Positions 33,126 to 41,753 of a stretch of 64,000 nucleotides of DNA are shown piece by piece. Made by a program: the position numbers and the translations under genes. Each line of letters opens with the position of its first letter. Position 1 is the first letter of the stretch. The stretch is from Streptomyces cirratus (GTDB taxonomy: Bacteria > Actinomycetota > Actinomycetes > Streptomycetales > Streptomycetaceae), in NCBI RefSeq assembly GCF_014650775.1, contig NZ_BMVP01000006.1:248001-312000 (forward strand). The letters run 5' to 3'. A model generated the notes under the pieces. That model saw only the letters and a program-made list of their open reading frames with translations, was not told where the DNA came from and ran no database searches.

Positions 33126-33137
33126 ACTCGCGCGAGT
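33126..33137. promoter_or_regulatory. Palindrome upstream of the MFS exporter gene
   Basis: ACTCGCGCGAGT is a perfect 12-bp palindrome, and the half-site GCGAGT recurs at about 33152-33157. It lies about 100 bp upstream of the exporter start, where a TetR/MarR-type operator would fit. No regulator gene adjoins it. Confidence 0.35.
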
Positions 33138-33307
33138 GAAGGGTCAGCGTACGCGAGTTCGTCCGTCCGACACGTGGTCAAGCTCTCATCGCCCCGACGG
33201 CCTCCCTGTGGTGTGTGCCACTCCGCTTCTCCCCTCTCCTTGCACGCACGGCGGCCGTCCGGGGTTGCGGTCCGGGGCCCCCGCGCGGCGCGTCGATAAT
33301 CGTCCCC

Positions 33308-34417
33308 GTGAAAGACCTCGTATTGCGCCGGGCCGCGCCCGCTCTGACCGCGTTCGCGGCGATACGGCTGCTCGGGCTGGCCGTGCTCGCCGTGTGGTGC
33401 GCGGCGGCCGGCAGCAGCCCGCACACCTTGCTCTCGGCGCGCTGGGATTCGCTCTGGTACGCCCGCATCGCCGTCGAGGGCTACGGGTACGAGGTGGTCC
33501 TGCCGAACGGCGGCGTCCATTCCAACCTGGCGTTCTTCCCGCTGCTGCCCTGGCTGGAGCGGCTCGTCGCCGCGCCCACCGGTCTGTCGTACGGCTCCGC
33601 GGGCCTGGTGGTGTCGGCGGTTGCGGGGTTCGCGGCGGCCTGGGGGATCTTCGCCGTCGCCTCCCACCTCTACGGGCGCCGGGCCGGGGTTCTGGCGGTG
33701 GCGCTGTGGGCGGCCCTGCCCGTCGCCGTGGTGCAGTCCATGGCGTACAGCGAGTCGCTGTTCACCGCGCTGGCCGCCTGGGCTCTGTACGGGGCGCTGC
33801 GCGGGCGGTGGCTGACGGCCGGCCTGCTCGCGGCCGGGGCGGGACTGACCCGCCCGGTCGGCGCCGCGGTGGTCGCGGCGGTGTGGGTGGCGGCCGCGTC
33901 TGCCGTGCGGCGCGGCGAGCGGTCCTGGCGGATGGCGGCCGGGGTCCTGCTGGCCCCGTTGGGCGCGGCGGCGTACGTCCTGTGGGTCGGCGCGCGCACG
34001 GGGACCGGACTGCTCGGCTACCTGGACGTGCAGGCCGGCTGGGGCAACGGCTTCGACGGGGGCCTGGCCTTCGCCCGGTTCATCGGGGCCCGCCTGGCGT
34101 CGCCGGCGTTCCCCGCCGGTGTGGGGCTGGTCGCCGGGGTGCTGCTGGTGCTGTGGCTGTACGGGCTGTGCGTCCGGCAGCGCCAGCCCGCCGCCCTGCT
34201 GGTGTACTGCGGGATCGTGGTGGCGCTGGCGCTGTGCGCGTCCGGGTACTTCGGCTCCAAGCCGCGGCTGCTGCTGCCCGCCTTCCCGCTGTTGCTTCCG
34301 GTGGCGGCGGCTCTGGCCGAGTGGCGGACGGGGCGGGCGGGCGCCGTGCCGGGTGCACTGGCCCTGGTGTCGGCGGTGTACGGGGCCTTCTGGCTGAACG
34401 GGTCGGGGCCCCCGTAA
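33308..34417 (+). CDS. PIG-V-like membrane mannosyltransferase
   Basis: From GTG 33308 the protein has 369 residues with about nine hydrophobic spans. The lumenal-loop motif ARWDSLWYARIAVEGYGY early in the protein, followed by HSNLAFFPLLPWL, matches the WD...Y..IA..GY and FFP.FP features of the PIG-V (GPI mannosyltransferase II) family, a GT-C superfamily fold using lipid-linked mannose. Bacterial relatives probably mannosylate lipids or proteins at the membrane. A downstream Arg-rich loop (SKPRLLLPAFPLLLP) is also typical. There is no Shine-Dalgarno; GATAAT ends 7 nt upstream, suggesting a leaderless transcript. Confidence 0.78.
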   Translation: MKDLVLRRAAPALTAFAAIRLLGLAVLAVWCAAAGSSPHTLLSARWDSLWYARIAVEGYGYEVVLPNGGVHSNLAFFPLLPWLERLVAAPTGLSYGSAGLVVSAVAGFAAAWGIFAVASHLYGRRAGVLAVALWAALPVAVVQSMAYSESLFTALAAWALYGALRGRWLTAGLLAAGAGLTRPVGAAVVAAVWVAAASAVRRGERSWRMAAGVLLAPLGAAAYVLWVGARTGTGLLGYLDVQAGWGNGFDGGLAFARFIGARLASPAFPAGVGLVAGVLLVLWLYGLCVRQRQPAALLVYCGIVVALALCASGYFGSKPRLLLPAFPLLLPVAAALAEWRTGRAGAVPGALALVSAVYGAFWLNGSGPP

Positions 34418-34443
34418 GGGCCGCGGACCGGCGGGGTGATCAC

Positions 34444-34458
34444 GGAATGGATCATTCC
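34444..34458. promoter_or_regulatory. Inverted repeat GGAATG-N3-CATTCC
   Basis: A perfect 6-bp inverted repeat with a 3-bp spacer lies in the 239-bp gap between the mannosyltransferase and PAP2 genes. It may be an operator or weak terminator. No other structure is evident in this gap, which is AT-richer than its surroundings. Confidence 0.35.
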
Positions 34459-34656
34459 GATCCATGTTTGAGCAAAGTGATCGAGCGGCGGCGATAAACT
34501 GCGAGTAAGTGTGCAGACAATTACCGCGCGCGAGTTCCAACCACTGCCGGAATAACGGGAATTAAGTACCGCGTGAGACCAACTCCACATCACATGGTCA
34601 TCACAAAGCCCGCGATTCGCCCGGGCCGCCCTTCGCCGCGCGGTAACGTCGATTGA

Positions 34657-35679
34657 GTGCGTACCGACCAAATCCTGACCCGTCTGGAGCGGGTCTTCGC
34701 CCGGCTGGACCGGGAACCAGAGCGACCGGCCCATCTGCAAACCCCGCGGATGAGCCGGCATCGCGTCGTGCTCCTGGCATCGACCCTCGCCTTCTACATC
34801 GCGATCGTGGTGGCCGTACTGACCACGTCCTGGCTGGTCCGGCTGGACTGGCAGATCATGTTCTTCCGGCCCTACGAGCAGTGGCCGCAGCTGCACGCCT
34901 TCCTCGACTACCTCGTGGTCCTGGGTCAGCGCGGGCCCACCGCCGTCATGGTCGCGGCCTGGCTCGGCTGGCGCTCCTGGCGCCAGCACACGCTCCGGCC
35001 CCTGATCACGCTCGGCGTGGCTCTGCTGCTGCTGAACATCACCGTGGGCTCCGTGAAGCTCGGCCTCGGGCGGCTCGGTCCGCACTACGCCACCCAGATC
35101 GGCTCCGCCGAGCTCTTCGCGGGCGGCGATATATTCCCTTCCGGCCACACCGCCAACGCCGTCGTCACCTGGGGGATCCTGGCCTACCTGGCCTCCACCG
35201 TGGTCACCCGGCGGGTGCTCTCACTGGTTTCGGCCATCGTCTCGCTGAGCGTCGGCGCCACCACCGTCTACCTCGGCACCCACTGGGTCAGCGACGTACT
35301 GCTCGGCTGGTCCGCCGGTCTGCTGGTGCTGCTCGCCCTGCCCTGGTTCGAGCCGCTGATCGCCCGGACCGAGGCCTACGTCTTCGAGCTGCGCGAGCGG
35401 CTGCGCAGCCGCCTGGAGGAGGGACAGGTCTCCGAGCCGGTCGCCGCCGCGCTCATCCCGCTGGTCTCCGCGGGCGGCAAGTGGCAGCTGCGGCGCACCG
35501 CCGACGCCCCGGCCGGCGGCCACGCCCCCGCGCCGCGGACCGTCGCGCACGGCGCCGCCCGGCCGCACGTCATCCGGTCCGAGCGCACTCCGGTCACCCC
35601 GGTCGGCAGCCGCCGTCCGGCGCACACCGAACGGGCCGGAGCCCGGAGCACGGCGGCCCGCCCGGTCGCGGGCGGCTGA
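34657..35679 (+). CDS. PAP2-superfamily membrane phosphatase
   Basis: A 340-residue protein with about six membrane spans. The PAP2 motifs are present: KLGLGRLGPHYA (motif 1 equivalent), the PSGHTANAV core of motif 2 (IFPSGHTANAVVTWG) and GTHWVSDVLLGW (motif 3). It should hydrolyse lipid phosphates or undecaprenyl pyrophosphate at the outer face of the membrane. After the last span come about 90 residues of polar, Ala/Pro-rich cytoplasmic tail, longer than in minimal PAP2 proteins. TAACGT ends 7 nt before the GTG and there is no Shine-Dalgarno, so translation is probably leaderless. A strong hairpin follows the gene. Confidence 0.88.
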   Translation: MRTDQILTRLERVFARLDREPERPAHLQTPRMSRHRVVLLASTLAFYIAIVVAVLTTSWLVRLDWQIMFFRPYEQWPQLHAFLDYLVVLGQRGPTAVMVAAWLGWRSWRQHTLRPLITLGVALLLLNITVGSVKLGLGRLGPHYATQIGSAELFAGGDIFPSGHTANAVVTWGILAYLASTVVTRRVLSLVSAIVSLSVGATTVYLGTHWVSDVLLGWSAGLLVLLALPWFEPLIARTEAYVFELRERLRSRLEEGQVSEPVAAALIPLVSAGGKWQLRRTADAPAGGHAPAPRTVAHGAARPHVIRSERTPVTPVGSRRPAHTERAGARSTAARPVAGG

Positions 35680-35733
35680 GCCGCCCGACCCCTCGCGGGA
35701 CGGTACGCACGACCACCCCGCACCACGGCACCG

Positions 35734-35770
35734 CAACGGCGGGCCGGTTCACCGAACCGGCCCGCCGTTG
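35734..35770 (+). terminator. Strong hairpin terminator after the PAP2 gene
   Basis: CAACGGCGGGCCGGTTC and GAACCGGCCCGCCGTTG form a perfect 17-bp stem around ACC. A short T-containing stretch (TCGTTC) follows. Confidence 0.85.
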
Positions 35771-35938
35771 TCGTTCATATACCCAGCCCGTCACCCCGGC
35801 GCCAGGACGTTCCTCCGTACCGGGTCACGCTTGTGTCACGGATTGTCGACAGTTCCCCACCGGGAAATGCGGGGGCCGGAAGGTGATTCCCTCATGTCCG
35901 GCCGGGATCTTCGGAATTACCGCGGCAATTCCACGCGC

Positions 35939-35990
35939 GCTTCTCCTCACTTCCCCTCAGTTCCTCTCACTTCTCCTCACTTCTCCTTCA
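35939..35990. repeat. Tandem ~10-bp repeat at the stop codon of the WYL regulator gene
   Basis: On the minus strand the sequence GAAGTGAGGA and close variants recur four to five times across and after the stop codon. This creates several in-frame TGA codons and GGAGA-like purine runs. The repeat begins within the last codons (VKEK) of the regulator. Confidence 0.65.
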
Positions 35991-36942
35991 CGGACCGGTC
36001 GAGAAGGTCCCGCAGGCGCCGGATCCGTTCGTTCAGCTCCACGGGCTCGACCACCTCGAACTCACAGCCGAGCATCATGAGGTGAATCACCACGACGTCG
36101 AGGTTCACCGCCCCGGTGCGCAGCAGACAGCTCCGCTCGTCGACCGGCTCCAGGACCCCGTCGCTCGGCCCGACGGTCCGGGCGGCTTCCTCCGCCGGCA
36201 CCTTGAGCCGTACCAGGGCCCGGGCGGCGTACGCGCGCTGGGACACGCCCTGGGAGACGTACGCGGCGAGGTCCTCGGCCGGGGGCGGGCGGGGGGTGAA
36301 GCGGGGGCCGTGCGGGGGCCGGGGTTCGATCCGGTCGGCCCGGAAGGTCCGCCAGTCCTCCCGGTCGAGGTCCCAGGCGACGAGGTACCAGCGCCGCTCG
36401 GTACACACCAGCCGGTGGGGTTCCACGGTGCGGCGGGTGACGGTGCCGTCGTGGTCGCGGTAGCCGAAGCGCAGCCGCTCGCCGTCCCGGCAGACGGCGG
36501 CGAGCCCGGTGAGGACGGCGGGGTCGACGGTGGGGCCCTGGGGCCCCCTCAGCATGGGAACGGTGAACTCGTTGAGCGCGGAGACCCTTCGGCGCAGCCG
36601 GGACGGCAGCACCTGCTCCAGCTTGGCCAGGGCCCGTACGGAGGCCTCCCCGATCCCCTCGACGCCGTTCCCGGCGGCGGTGCGCAGGCCGACGGCCACC
36701 GCGACCGCCTCGTCGTCGTCGAGCAGCAGCGGCGGCAGCTCCGCCCCGGCCCCGAGCTGGTACCCGCCACCGGTGCCGGGAGTTGCGTTGACGGGGTACC
36801 CGAGCTCCCGCAGCCGCTCCACGTCCCGTCGAACGGTCCGCGGCGTCACCCCGAGCCGCTCCCCCAAGGCGGCCCCGGTCCACTCCCGGTGAGCCTGCAA
36901 CAGCGACAACAAACGCAACAACCGCGCGGAAGTATCAAGCAT
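35977..36942 (-). CDS. WYL-domain (YafY-type) transcriptional regulator
   Basis: From ATG 36942 the protein has 321 residues. The N-terminal DeoR-like helix-turn-helix reads LLRLLSLLQAHREWTGAALGERLGVTPRTVRRDVERLRELGYPV with wing GGGYQLG. The WYL domain follows (LRFGYRDHDGTVTRRTVEPHRLVCTERRWYLVAWDLDREDWRTFRADRIE), here WYLV, and a WCX C-terminal extension ends the protein. WYL proteins often bind nucleic acid or nucleotides and control stress or defence genes. No adjacent target is obvious. The gene's 3' end lies in a short tandem repeat. Confidence 0.9.
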   Translation of the reverse strand: MLDTSARLLRLLSLLQAHREWTGAALGERLGVTPRTVRRDVERLRELGYPVNATPGTGGGYQLGAGAELPPLLLDDDEAVAVAVGLRTAAGNGVEGIGEASVRALAKLEQVLPSRLRRRVSALNEFTVPMLRGPQGPTVDPAVLTGLAAVCRDGERLRFGYRDHDGTVTRRTVEPHRLVCTERRWYLVAWDLDREDWRTFRADRIEPRPPHGPRFTPRPPPAEDLAAYVSQGVSQRAYAARALVRLKVPAEEAARTVGPSDGVLEPVDERSCLLRTGAVNLDVVVIHLMMLGCEFEVVEPVELNERIRRLRDLLDRSVKEK

Positions 36943-37012
36943 CCCCGAATTCTCCCGCCCACCCGCCGCCCTCCCCACCCCCGCCGACCCCGTTCATTAC
37001 CGCCGCCCTCTC

Positions 37013-37090
37013 CAGCCCCGCCGGCGTTTGAGGCGCGGGGTCCGGGGCGGAGCCCCGGTACCTCAGCCCCGCCGGCGTTTGAGGCGCGGA
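37013..37090. repeat. Two copies of an interspersed streptomycete repeat
   Basis: The sequence CAGCCCCGCCGGCGTTTGAG followed by GCGCGG occurs at 37013 and again at 37064. The first copy continues into GTCCGGGGCGGAGCCCC. I recognise this as a dispersed intergenic repeat common in Streptomyces genomes. The second copy overlaps the 3' end of the Rpf-type gene. Confidence 0.8.
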
Positions 37091-37782
37091 GCCGGCCCCG
37101 CCGAAGCCGCCCCGCCCGGCGAAGCCACCGGCGGAGCAACCGGCGGAGCAGTCGACGGAGCAACCGGTGGAGCAGTCGACGGAGCCGCCGGCAACACCAG
37201 CATCACCCCCACCGCCAGCGCCTCCGGCCTCCCCCCGATCACCCCCCGGTTCGCCTCGTACAGCGCCCTCCAGCCCCCCACCACCCCCCGGCGCCGCGCG
37301 ATCGAGTCCAGCGACTCACCCTCCCGCACCACGTGCATCCGCCCCGCCAGCCCGTACCGCTTCGCGCACACCGGCCACGCCTCCCACCCCTGGGTGCCCA
37401 GCACGTCCTCCCCCACCCGGATCTGCTGCTCACGCCGCGCCAGATCGGCCCTCGGCGCGAAGACGAGCCCCCCGTACTCCTCCCAGGTCGACTGCCGGAA
37501 CTGCAGCCCCCCGTAGAACCCGTTGCCCGTGTTGACCGACCACCGCCCGCTGCTCTCGCAGTCGGCCACGCAGTCCCAGGGCCATGTCCCGCCCGGCCCG
37601 CAGTCCCCCGGCCCCCGCCCGATCACCCCGGGGGGACCGGGCGAACCGGGCTGCGCCACCGCCACCGCGGGCCCGGGCGCCGGCGGCGGCGCGGCCGCGA
37701 CCCCACGGGAGGGGAGCACGAACACCAGCGCGGCGGCGCTGCCGGTCGCCGCCGCGGCCCACCAGGTCCGGAGGTTGCGCAT
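37063..37782 (-). CDS. Rpf-type transglycosylase with LysM domain
   Basis: A 239-residue protein: signal peptide about 1-31, a Pro-rich linker, then the resuscitation-promoting-factor domain with WDCVADCESSGRWSVNTGNGFYGGLQF, where Glu76 is the catalytic acid, and STWEEYGG. A LysM-like segment (MHVVREGESLDSIARRRGVVGGWRALYEANRGVIG) follows, then a PPVAPSTAPPVAP repeat. It should cleave peptidoglycan outside the cell during spore germination or growth. The last residues (RLKRRRG) and the stop codon are encoded by an interspersed intergenic repeat, so the 3' end appears to have been replaced or extended. Confidence 0.88.
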   Translation of the reverse strand: MRNLRTWWAAAATGSAAALVFVLPSRGVAAAPPPAPGPAVAVAQPGSPGPPGVIGRGPGDCGPGGTWPWDCVADCESSGRWSVNTGNGFYGGLQFRQSTWEEYGGLVFAPRADLARREQQIRVGEDVLGTQGWEAWPVCAKRYGLAGRMHVVREGESLDSIARRRGVVGGWRALYEANRGVIGGRPEALAVGVMLVLPAAPSTAPPVAPSTAPPVAPPVASPGGAASAGPAPRLKRRRG

Positions 37783-38080
37783 CGGGTCACGCTACGCACG
37801 CCCCCGTGCCGTCCCGCCCCGCCACGCGGCGCACCTCCGCACCCCACCCGGACGGCCGACCCGCACCCACCCCCCGAAACGGACAGCTTCGACCACCAAC
37901 TGGACCCAACCGGCCCACAGTTGCCACGAATCAGAAGCACCCGCGGGGCGGTTCACCCTCCCGGGTGGCCGGTTCGATTCCGTTCCCTCAAACGGCGTGA
38001 CCCCGCACACCACTGCGGCGTTGTGCCCGGCGAGCCGGGACCCCCCCGGCGCCCGCTCGCCTAGTCCGAGGAGCCACCCC

Positions 38081-38905
38081 GTGCCGCGCATGCTCGACGT
38101 CAGTGATGAGGTACGTGCCGAGATCGGTGACGAAGAAGCCGACAGGCTGCTCGTCGGCGACGACGCGCCGGGCAGTTACGACTGCACCTCCTGCCGCACC
38201 CCCGGGGACCCCGAGCGCGAACCCACCAGCACGGTGCTGTTCGTCGGCGAGGAGACCGCGGTACTCGCCTTCGCGCACGCCAACTGCATCCCCTCGCAGG
38301 TGGTTTCGGTCTCCGAGGAGCAGCTCCAGGGCGCCGTCCGCTCCATCACGGGCGACAGCCCGGCGCCGTCGCCCTCCGTGCCCGCTCCCGCGCCCGGCGA
38401 GGCCCCGCAGACCGCGCCCGGTGGCCAGGCCGTCCTCGGCATCACCAGCGGCCTGGTCCTGATCGGCGGCGAGCTGCACCCCGCGCTGGTGGTCGAGCCG
38501 ACCGCGCCGATCGCCCGTCCCGGCTCGACCGGCCCCGGCGACGACTTCCTGCCGCTCCTCATCGAGCAGGGCTTCATCCCCGTCACCGACACCAGCGAGC
38601 TGCCCTCCCCGCTGCACGGCTGGTCGGTGCTGCTCGCCGCCGGCCAGCTGCACGCGGTGCTCCAGCCCGGCCCGCAGGGCGGCAGCCCGATCCACTGGTG
38701 GCAGGCGCACCAGGCGCTCTCCGTCACCGACGGCTGGAGGGCCGCCGTCAACAAGACCCAGCGGGTCCTCGTCTACGCCGCCCCGGTCGGCTCCATCGGC
38801 CAGCAGCCCCGCGAGGACCTGCTCCGCGACGCCCTCGACAAGGCCGCGGCCGACGGCCAGCTGGTCGCCGCGTCGATGCCCCTGGCCGGTACGCCCGGCG
38901 CCTGA
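38081..38905 (+). CDS. Hypothetical actinobacterial protein with N-terminal Cys-containing module
   Basis: From GTG 38081, preceded by GAGGAG, the protein has 274 residues and no signal peptide. The first ~80 residues (MLDVSDEVRAEIGDEEADRLL; YDCTSCRTPG; FAHANCIPSQVV) contain a CxxC and a later Cys and may bind a metal. After an Ala/Pro linker (about 95-125) a second alpha/beta domain follows (VLGITSGLVLIGGELHPALVVEPTAPI through RVLVYAAPVGSIGQQ). I recognise it only as a conserved streptomycete protein of unknown function. A strong hairpin follows. Confidence 0.75.
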   Translation: MPRMLDVSDEVRAEIGDEEADRLLVGDDAPGSYDCTSCRTPGDPEREPTSTVLFVGEETAVLAFAHANCIPSQVVSVSEEQLQGAVRSITGDSPAPSPSVPAPAPGEAPQTAPGGQAVLGITSGLVLIGGELHPALVVEPTAPIARPGSTGPGDDFLPLLIEQGFIPVTDTSELPSPLHGWSVLLAAGQLHAVLQPGPQGGSPIHWWQAHQALSVTDGWRAAVNKTQRVLVYAAPVGSIGQQPREDLLRDALDKAAADGQLVAASMPLAGTPGA

Positions 38906-38929
38906 CGCCCGCGTCCCTCCCGGTCCCGG

Positions 38930-38967
38930 CGGCTGCCCGGCCCCTTTCCCGAGGGGCCGGGCAGCCG
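38930..38967 (+). terminator. Hairpin terminator
   Basis: CGGCTGCCCGGCCCC and GGGGCCGGGCAGCCG form a perfect 15-bp stem with an 8-nt loop, 24 bp past the hypothetical gene's stop. Confidence 0.8.
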
Positions 38968-39051
38968 TGCGCGTGCCGGGACCCGGCGGCGAGCTGCGTT
39001 TTCGCCCCGGTCAGGCCGCATCCGCAGGGCTTCGGGTTCGTTGGCTGATAC

Positions 39052-39540
39052 GTGCATTCATACGACCCCTCCCGCGCCCCGTCCTATCCGAGCAGCATCC
39101 CCCCGATGCGCACCTCACGGGACCGGGACGCCGCTCCGGCCGCCTCGCACACCCCGATCTACGACCTGCTGTACTCGGAGTACCTACGAGCGTTCCGTGC
39201 GCTCCCGGGCGACCGCACGGGCGAGGAGCACCTGGGCTTCACCTCGTTCTCCTACGGCGCCACCACCACCGGCTTCTCGCACACCGGCCTCTCGCACACC
39301 GGCGTCTCCGGCAACGGCGGCAGCTCGTACGGCGGCGGCTGGGCCCGCTCCTCCTGGCAGCCGGCGGACGCCTGGCAGCCCGCGTACTCCCCGGCCCCCC
39401 AGCAGCTGCCGCAGCCCGCGTACGCGTACGCGGGGAGCACGGGCGACGGATACGAGGCCGACGGCAGCGGGCGGCAGCACCAGACCGGGATGCACCACAT
39501 CCCGGCGGCCCTGCCGCCCGCTCCGCGCCGGGGCTACTGA
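39052..39540 (+). CDS. Hypothetical low-complexity protein
   Basis: From GTG 39052 the protein has 162 residues; an in-frame ATG at 39105 is an alternative, and neither has a Shine-Dalgarno. A short ordered-looking part (HTPIYDLLYSEYLRAFRALPGDRTGEEHLGFTSFSYG) is followed by Gly/Ser, Gln/Pro and Tyr-rich sequence including a duplicated FSHTGLSHTG. Third positions are strongly G/C-rich, so it is a real gene. No family function is known to me. It converges with der. Confidence 0.6.
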   Translation: MHSYDPSRAPSYPSSIPPMRTSRDRDAAPAASHTPIYDLLYSEYLRAFRALPGDRTGEEHLGFTSFSYGATTTGFSHTGLSHTGVSGNGGSSYGGGWARSSWQPADAWQPAYSPAPQQLPQPAYAYAGSTGDGYEADGSGRQHQTGMHHIPAALPPAPRRGY

Positions 39541-39566
39541 CCCCGGCGGTACGTCACCGCGTACGC

Positions 39567-41030
39567 CTACTTCTTCTTCTTGTACTGCGCGCCGCGCTTC
39601 TCGCGCACCCGGACCGAGATGTGGATCGGGGTGCCCTCGAAGCCGAACTCCTCGCGCAGGCGGCGCTCGATGAAGCGCCGGTAGCCGTGCTCCAGGAAGC
39701 CGGAGGCGAAGAGGACGAACCGCGGCGGCTTGCTGCCCGCCTGGGTGCCGAACAGGATGCGGGGCTGCTTGCCGCCTCGGATCGGGTGCGGGTGCGCGGC
39801 GACGACCTCGCCGAGGAAGGCGTTCAGCCGGCCGGTGGGGACGCGCGTCTCCCAGCCGGCGAGGGCGGTCTCGATCGCCGGGACCAGCTTCTCCATGTGG
39901 CGGCCGGTGAGCGCCGAGACGTTCACCCGGGGCGCCCAGGAGACCTGCTGCATCTCGGTCTCGATCTCGCGCTCGAGGTAGTAGCGGCGCTCCTCGTCGA
40001 GCTCGTCCCACTTGTTGTAAGCGATCACGATGGCACGGCCGGCCTCGACGGCCATCGTGATGATGCGCTGGTCCTGGACGCTGATGGTCTCGGTCGAGTC
40101 GATCAGGATGACCGCGACCTCCGCCTTCTCGACGGCGGCGGCCGTGCGCAGGGAGGCGTAGTAGTCGGCGCCCTGCTGGAGGTGGACCTTCTTGCGGATG
40201 CCGGCGGTGTCGACGAACTTCCAGGTGACGCCGCCGAGCTGGATCAGCTCGTCGACCGGGTCGCGGGTGGTGCCGGCCAGCTCGTTGACGACGACGCGGT
40301 CCTCCTTCGCGACCTTGTTCAGGAGGGAGGACTTGCCGACGTTGGGGCGGCCGATCAGCGCGATGCGGCGCGGCCCGCCGAGGGGCGCGTTGCCGAAGGT
40401 CTGGGCGGGCGCCTCGGGCAGCGCGTCGAGCACTGCGTCGAGCATGTCGCCGGTGCCGCGGCCGTGGAGGGAGGACACCGGGTGCGGCAGGCCGAGGCCG
40501 AGGGACCACAGGGAAGCGGCGTCGGATTCGCCGCTGAGGCCGTCGACCTTGTTGGCGCACAGCACGACGGGCTTGCCGGCCCGGCGCAGCAGCTTGACGA
40601 CGGCCTCGTCGCTGTCGGTGGCGCCGACCTTGGCGTCCACGACGAAGACGACCGCGTCGGCGGTCTCGATGGCGTACTCGGCCTGGGCGGCGACGGCCGC
40701 GTCGATGCCGAGGACGTCCTGCTCCCAGCCGCCGGTGTCGACGACCTTGAACCGGCGGCCGGCCCATTCGGCCTCGTAGGTGACGCGGTCGCGGGTGACG
40801 CCGGGCTTGTCCTCGACGACCGCCTCGCGACGGCCGATGATGCGGTTCACCAGGGTCGACTTGCCGACGTTGGGACGGCCGACGACGGCGAGGACGGGGA
40901 GCGGGCCGTGGCCGGCCTCCTCGATCGCGCCTTCGACGTCTTCGAGGTCGAAGCCTTCCTCCGCGGCGAGCTCCATGAACTCCGCGTACTCGGCGTCGCC
41001 AAGTGCTCCGTGGTCGTGCTGGTCGTTCAT
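39567..41030 (-). CDS. der: Ribosome biogenesis GTPase Der (EngA)
   Basis: From ATG 41030 (GAGGAA upstream) the protein has 487 residues. It has the diagnostic two tandem G domains: GRPNVGKST at 51-59 with DTGGWE, NKVD; and GRPNVGKSS at 227-235 with DTAGIR, NKWD. A C-terminal KH-like domain ends in a run of lysines. The N-terminal 40 acidic residues are an actinobacterial extension. Der assists 50S subunit assembly. It is followed upstream by the plsC-like and cmk genes, the usual actinobacterial cmk-plsC-der order, with a 75-bp gap to the acyltransferase. Confidence 0.97.
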   Translation of the reverse strand: MNDQHDHGALGDAEYAEFMELAAEEGFDLEDVEGAIEEAGHGPLPVLAVVGRPNVGKSTLVNRIIGRREAVVEDKPGVTRDRVTYEAEWAGRRFKVVDTGGWEQDVLGIDAAVAAQAEYAIETADAVVFVVDAKVGATDSDEAVVKLLRRAGKPVVLCANKVDGLSGESDAASLWSLGLGLPHPVSSLHGRGTGDMLDAVLDALPEAPAQTFGNAPLGGPRRIALIGRPNVGKSSLLNKVAKEDRVVVNELAGTTRDPVDELIQLGGVTWKFVDTAGIRKKVHLQQGADYYASLRTAAAVEKAEVAVILIDSTETISVQDQRIITMAVEAGRAIVIAYNKWDELDEERRYYLEREIETEMQQVSWAPRVNVSALTGRHMEKLVPAIETALAGWETRVPTGRLNAFLGEVVAAHPHPIRGGKQPRILFGTQAGSKPPRFVLFASGFLEHGYRRFIERRLREEFGFEGTPIHISVRVREKRGAQYKKKK

Positions 41031-41105
41031 GAAGTCCGTTCCTCGTCGTCCGTGGTGATCGGTGGCAACCGCGCAGCGCGGTTCCACTACTAGGTCAAGT
41101 CTCGC

Positions 41106-41753
41106 TCAGCGCCCGGTGAGGCGCTTGGCGTCGGCCAGGTGGGCGGTCAGCCGGTCCTGGATGCGTAGGGTGGCGCCGTCCAGCGCGGTGCGCGTGCGGC
41201 GGCCGGTGCCGTCCCCGGCGTCGAAGGCGGAGCCGAAGACGACGTCCACCCGGCTCTTGAACGCCGGCAGCCCCTTCACCAGCCTGCCGCGGCTCTCGGT
41301 GCTGCCGAGGACGGCGACGGGCACGATGGGCGCGCCGCTGCGCACGGCGAAGTAGGCGAGGCCGGCGCGGAGCGAGGCGAAGTCGCCGTCGCCGCGGGTG
41401 CCCTCGGGGAAGATCCCGAGCGCGCCGCCGTTGTCCAGGACGCCGAGCGCGCGGCCGACGGCGGTCCGGTCGGTTCCGCTGCGGTCCACCTTCACCTGCC
41501 CGATCCCGTCCAGGAAGGGGCCGAGGGGGCCGACGTACGCTTCCTTCTTGATCAGGAAGTGCAGCGGCCGCGGCGCGGTGCCCATGACCATGGGGCCGTC
41601 TATGTTGTGGGAGTGATTCACGGCGAGGATCACGGGGCCCGTGGCGGGCACCCGCCAGGCGCCCAGTACGCGCGGCTTCCACAGCCCGTACATCAGGCCG
41701 ATGCCGATCCGCCGCCCGATCGCCGCACCCTTGAGGGAGGGCGTATCGCTCAC
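41106..41753 (-). CDS. PlsC-like 1-acyl-sn-glycerol-3-phosphate acyltransferase
   Basis: A 215-residue protein starting at GTG, overlapping the cmk stop (GTGA). Acyltransferase motifs: NHSHNIDGP (catalytic H-x5-D, residues about 44-50), then GIFPEGTRG and VPVAVLGS. It transfers a fatty acyl group to lysophosphatidic acid or a related lysophospholipid at the inner membrane face. Coupling to cmk and der is a conserved arrangement and may link lipid and nucleotide supply to growth rate. Confidence 0.9.
   Translation of the reverse strand: MSDTPSLKGAAIGRRIGIGLMYGLWKPRVLGAWRVPATGPVILAVNHSHNIDGPMVMGTAPRPLHFLIKKEAYVGPLGPFLDGIGQVKVDRSGTDRTAVGRALGVLDNGGALGIFPEGTRGDGDFASLRAGLAYFAVRSGAPIVPVAVLGSTESRGRLVKGLPAFKSRVDVVFGSAFDAGDGTGRRTRTALDGATLRIQDRLTAHLADAKRLTGR

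Noticed and set aside
35768..36085. Plus-strand small ORF in the gap before the WYL gene
   Set aside because: No ribosome-binding site, poor third-position GC, and it overlaps the antisense regulator and a simple repeat.
37940..38010. GGTTCGATTCC motif suggesting a tRNA T-arm, and GGGTGAACC on the minus strand suggesting a ydaO-type riboswitch before the Rpf gene
   Set aside because: No acceptor, D or anticodon stems can be paired around the T-loop-like motif, and the rest of the ydaO consensus is absent.
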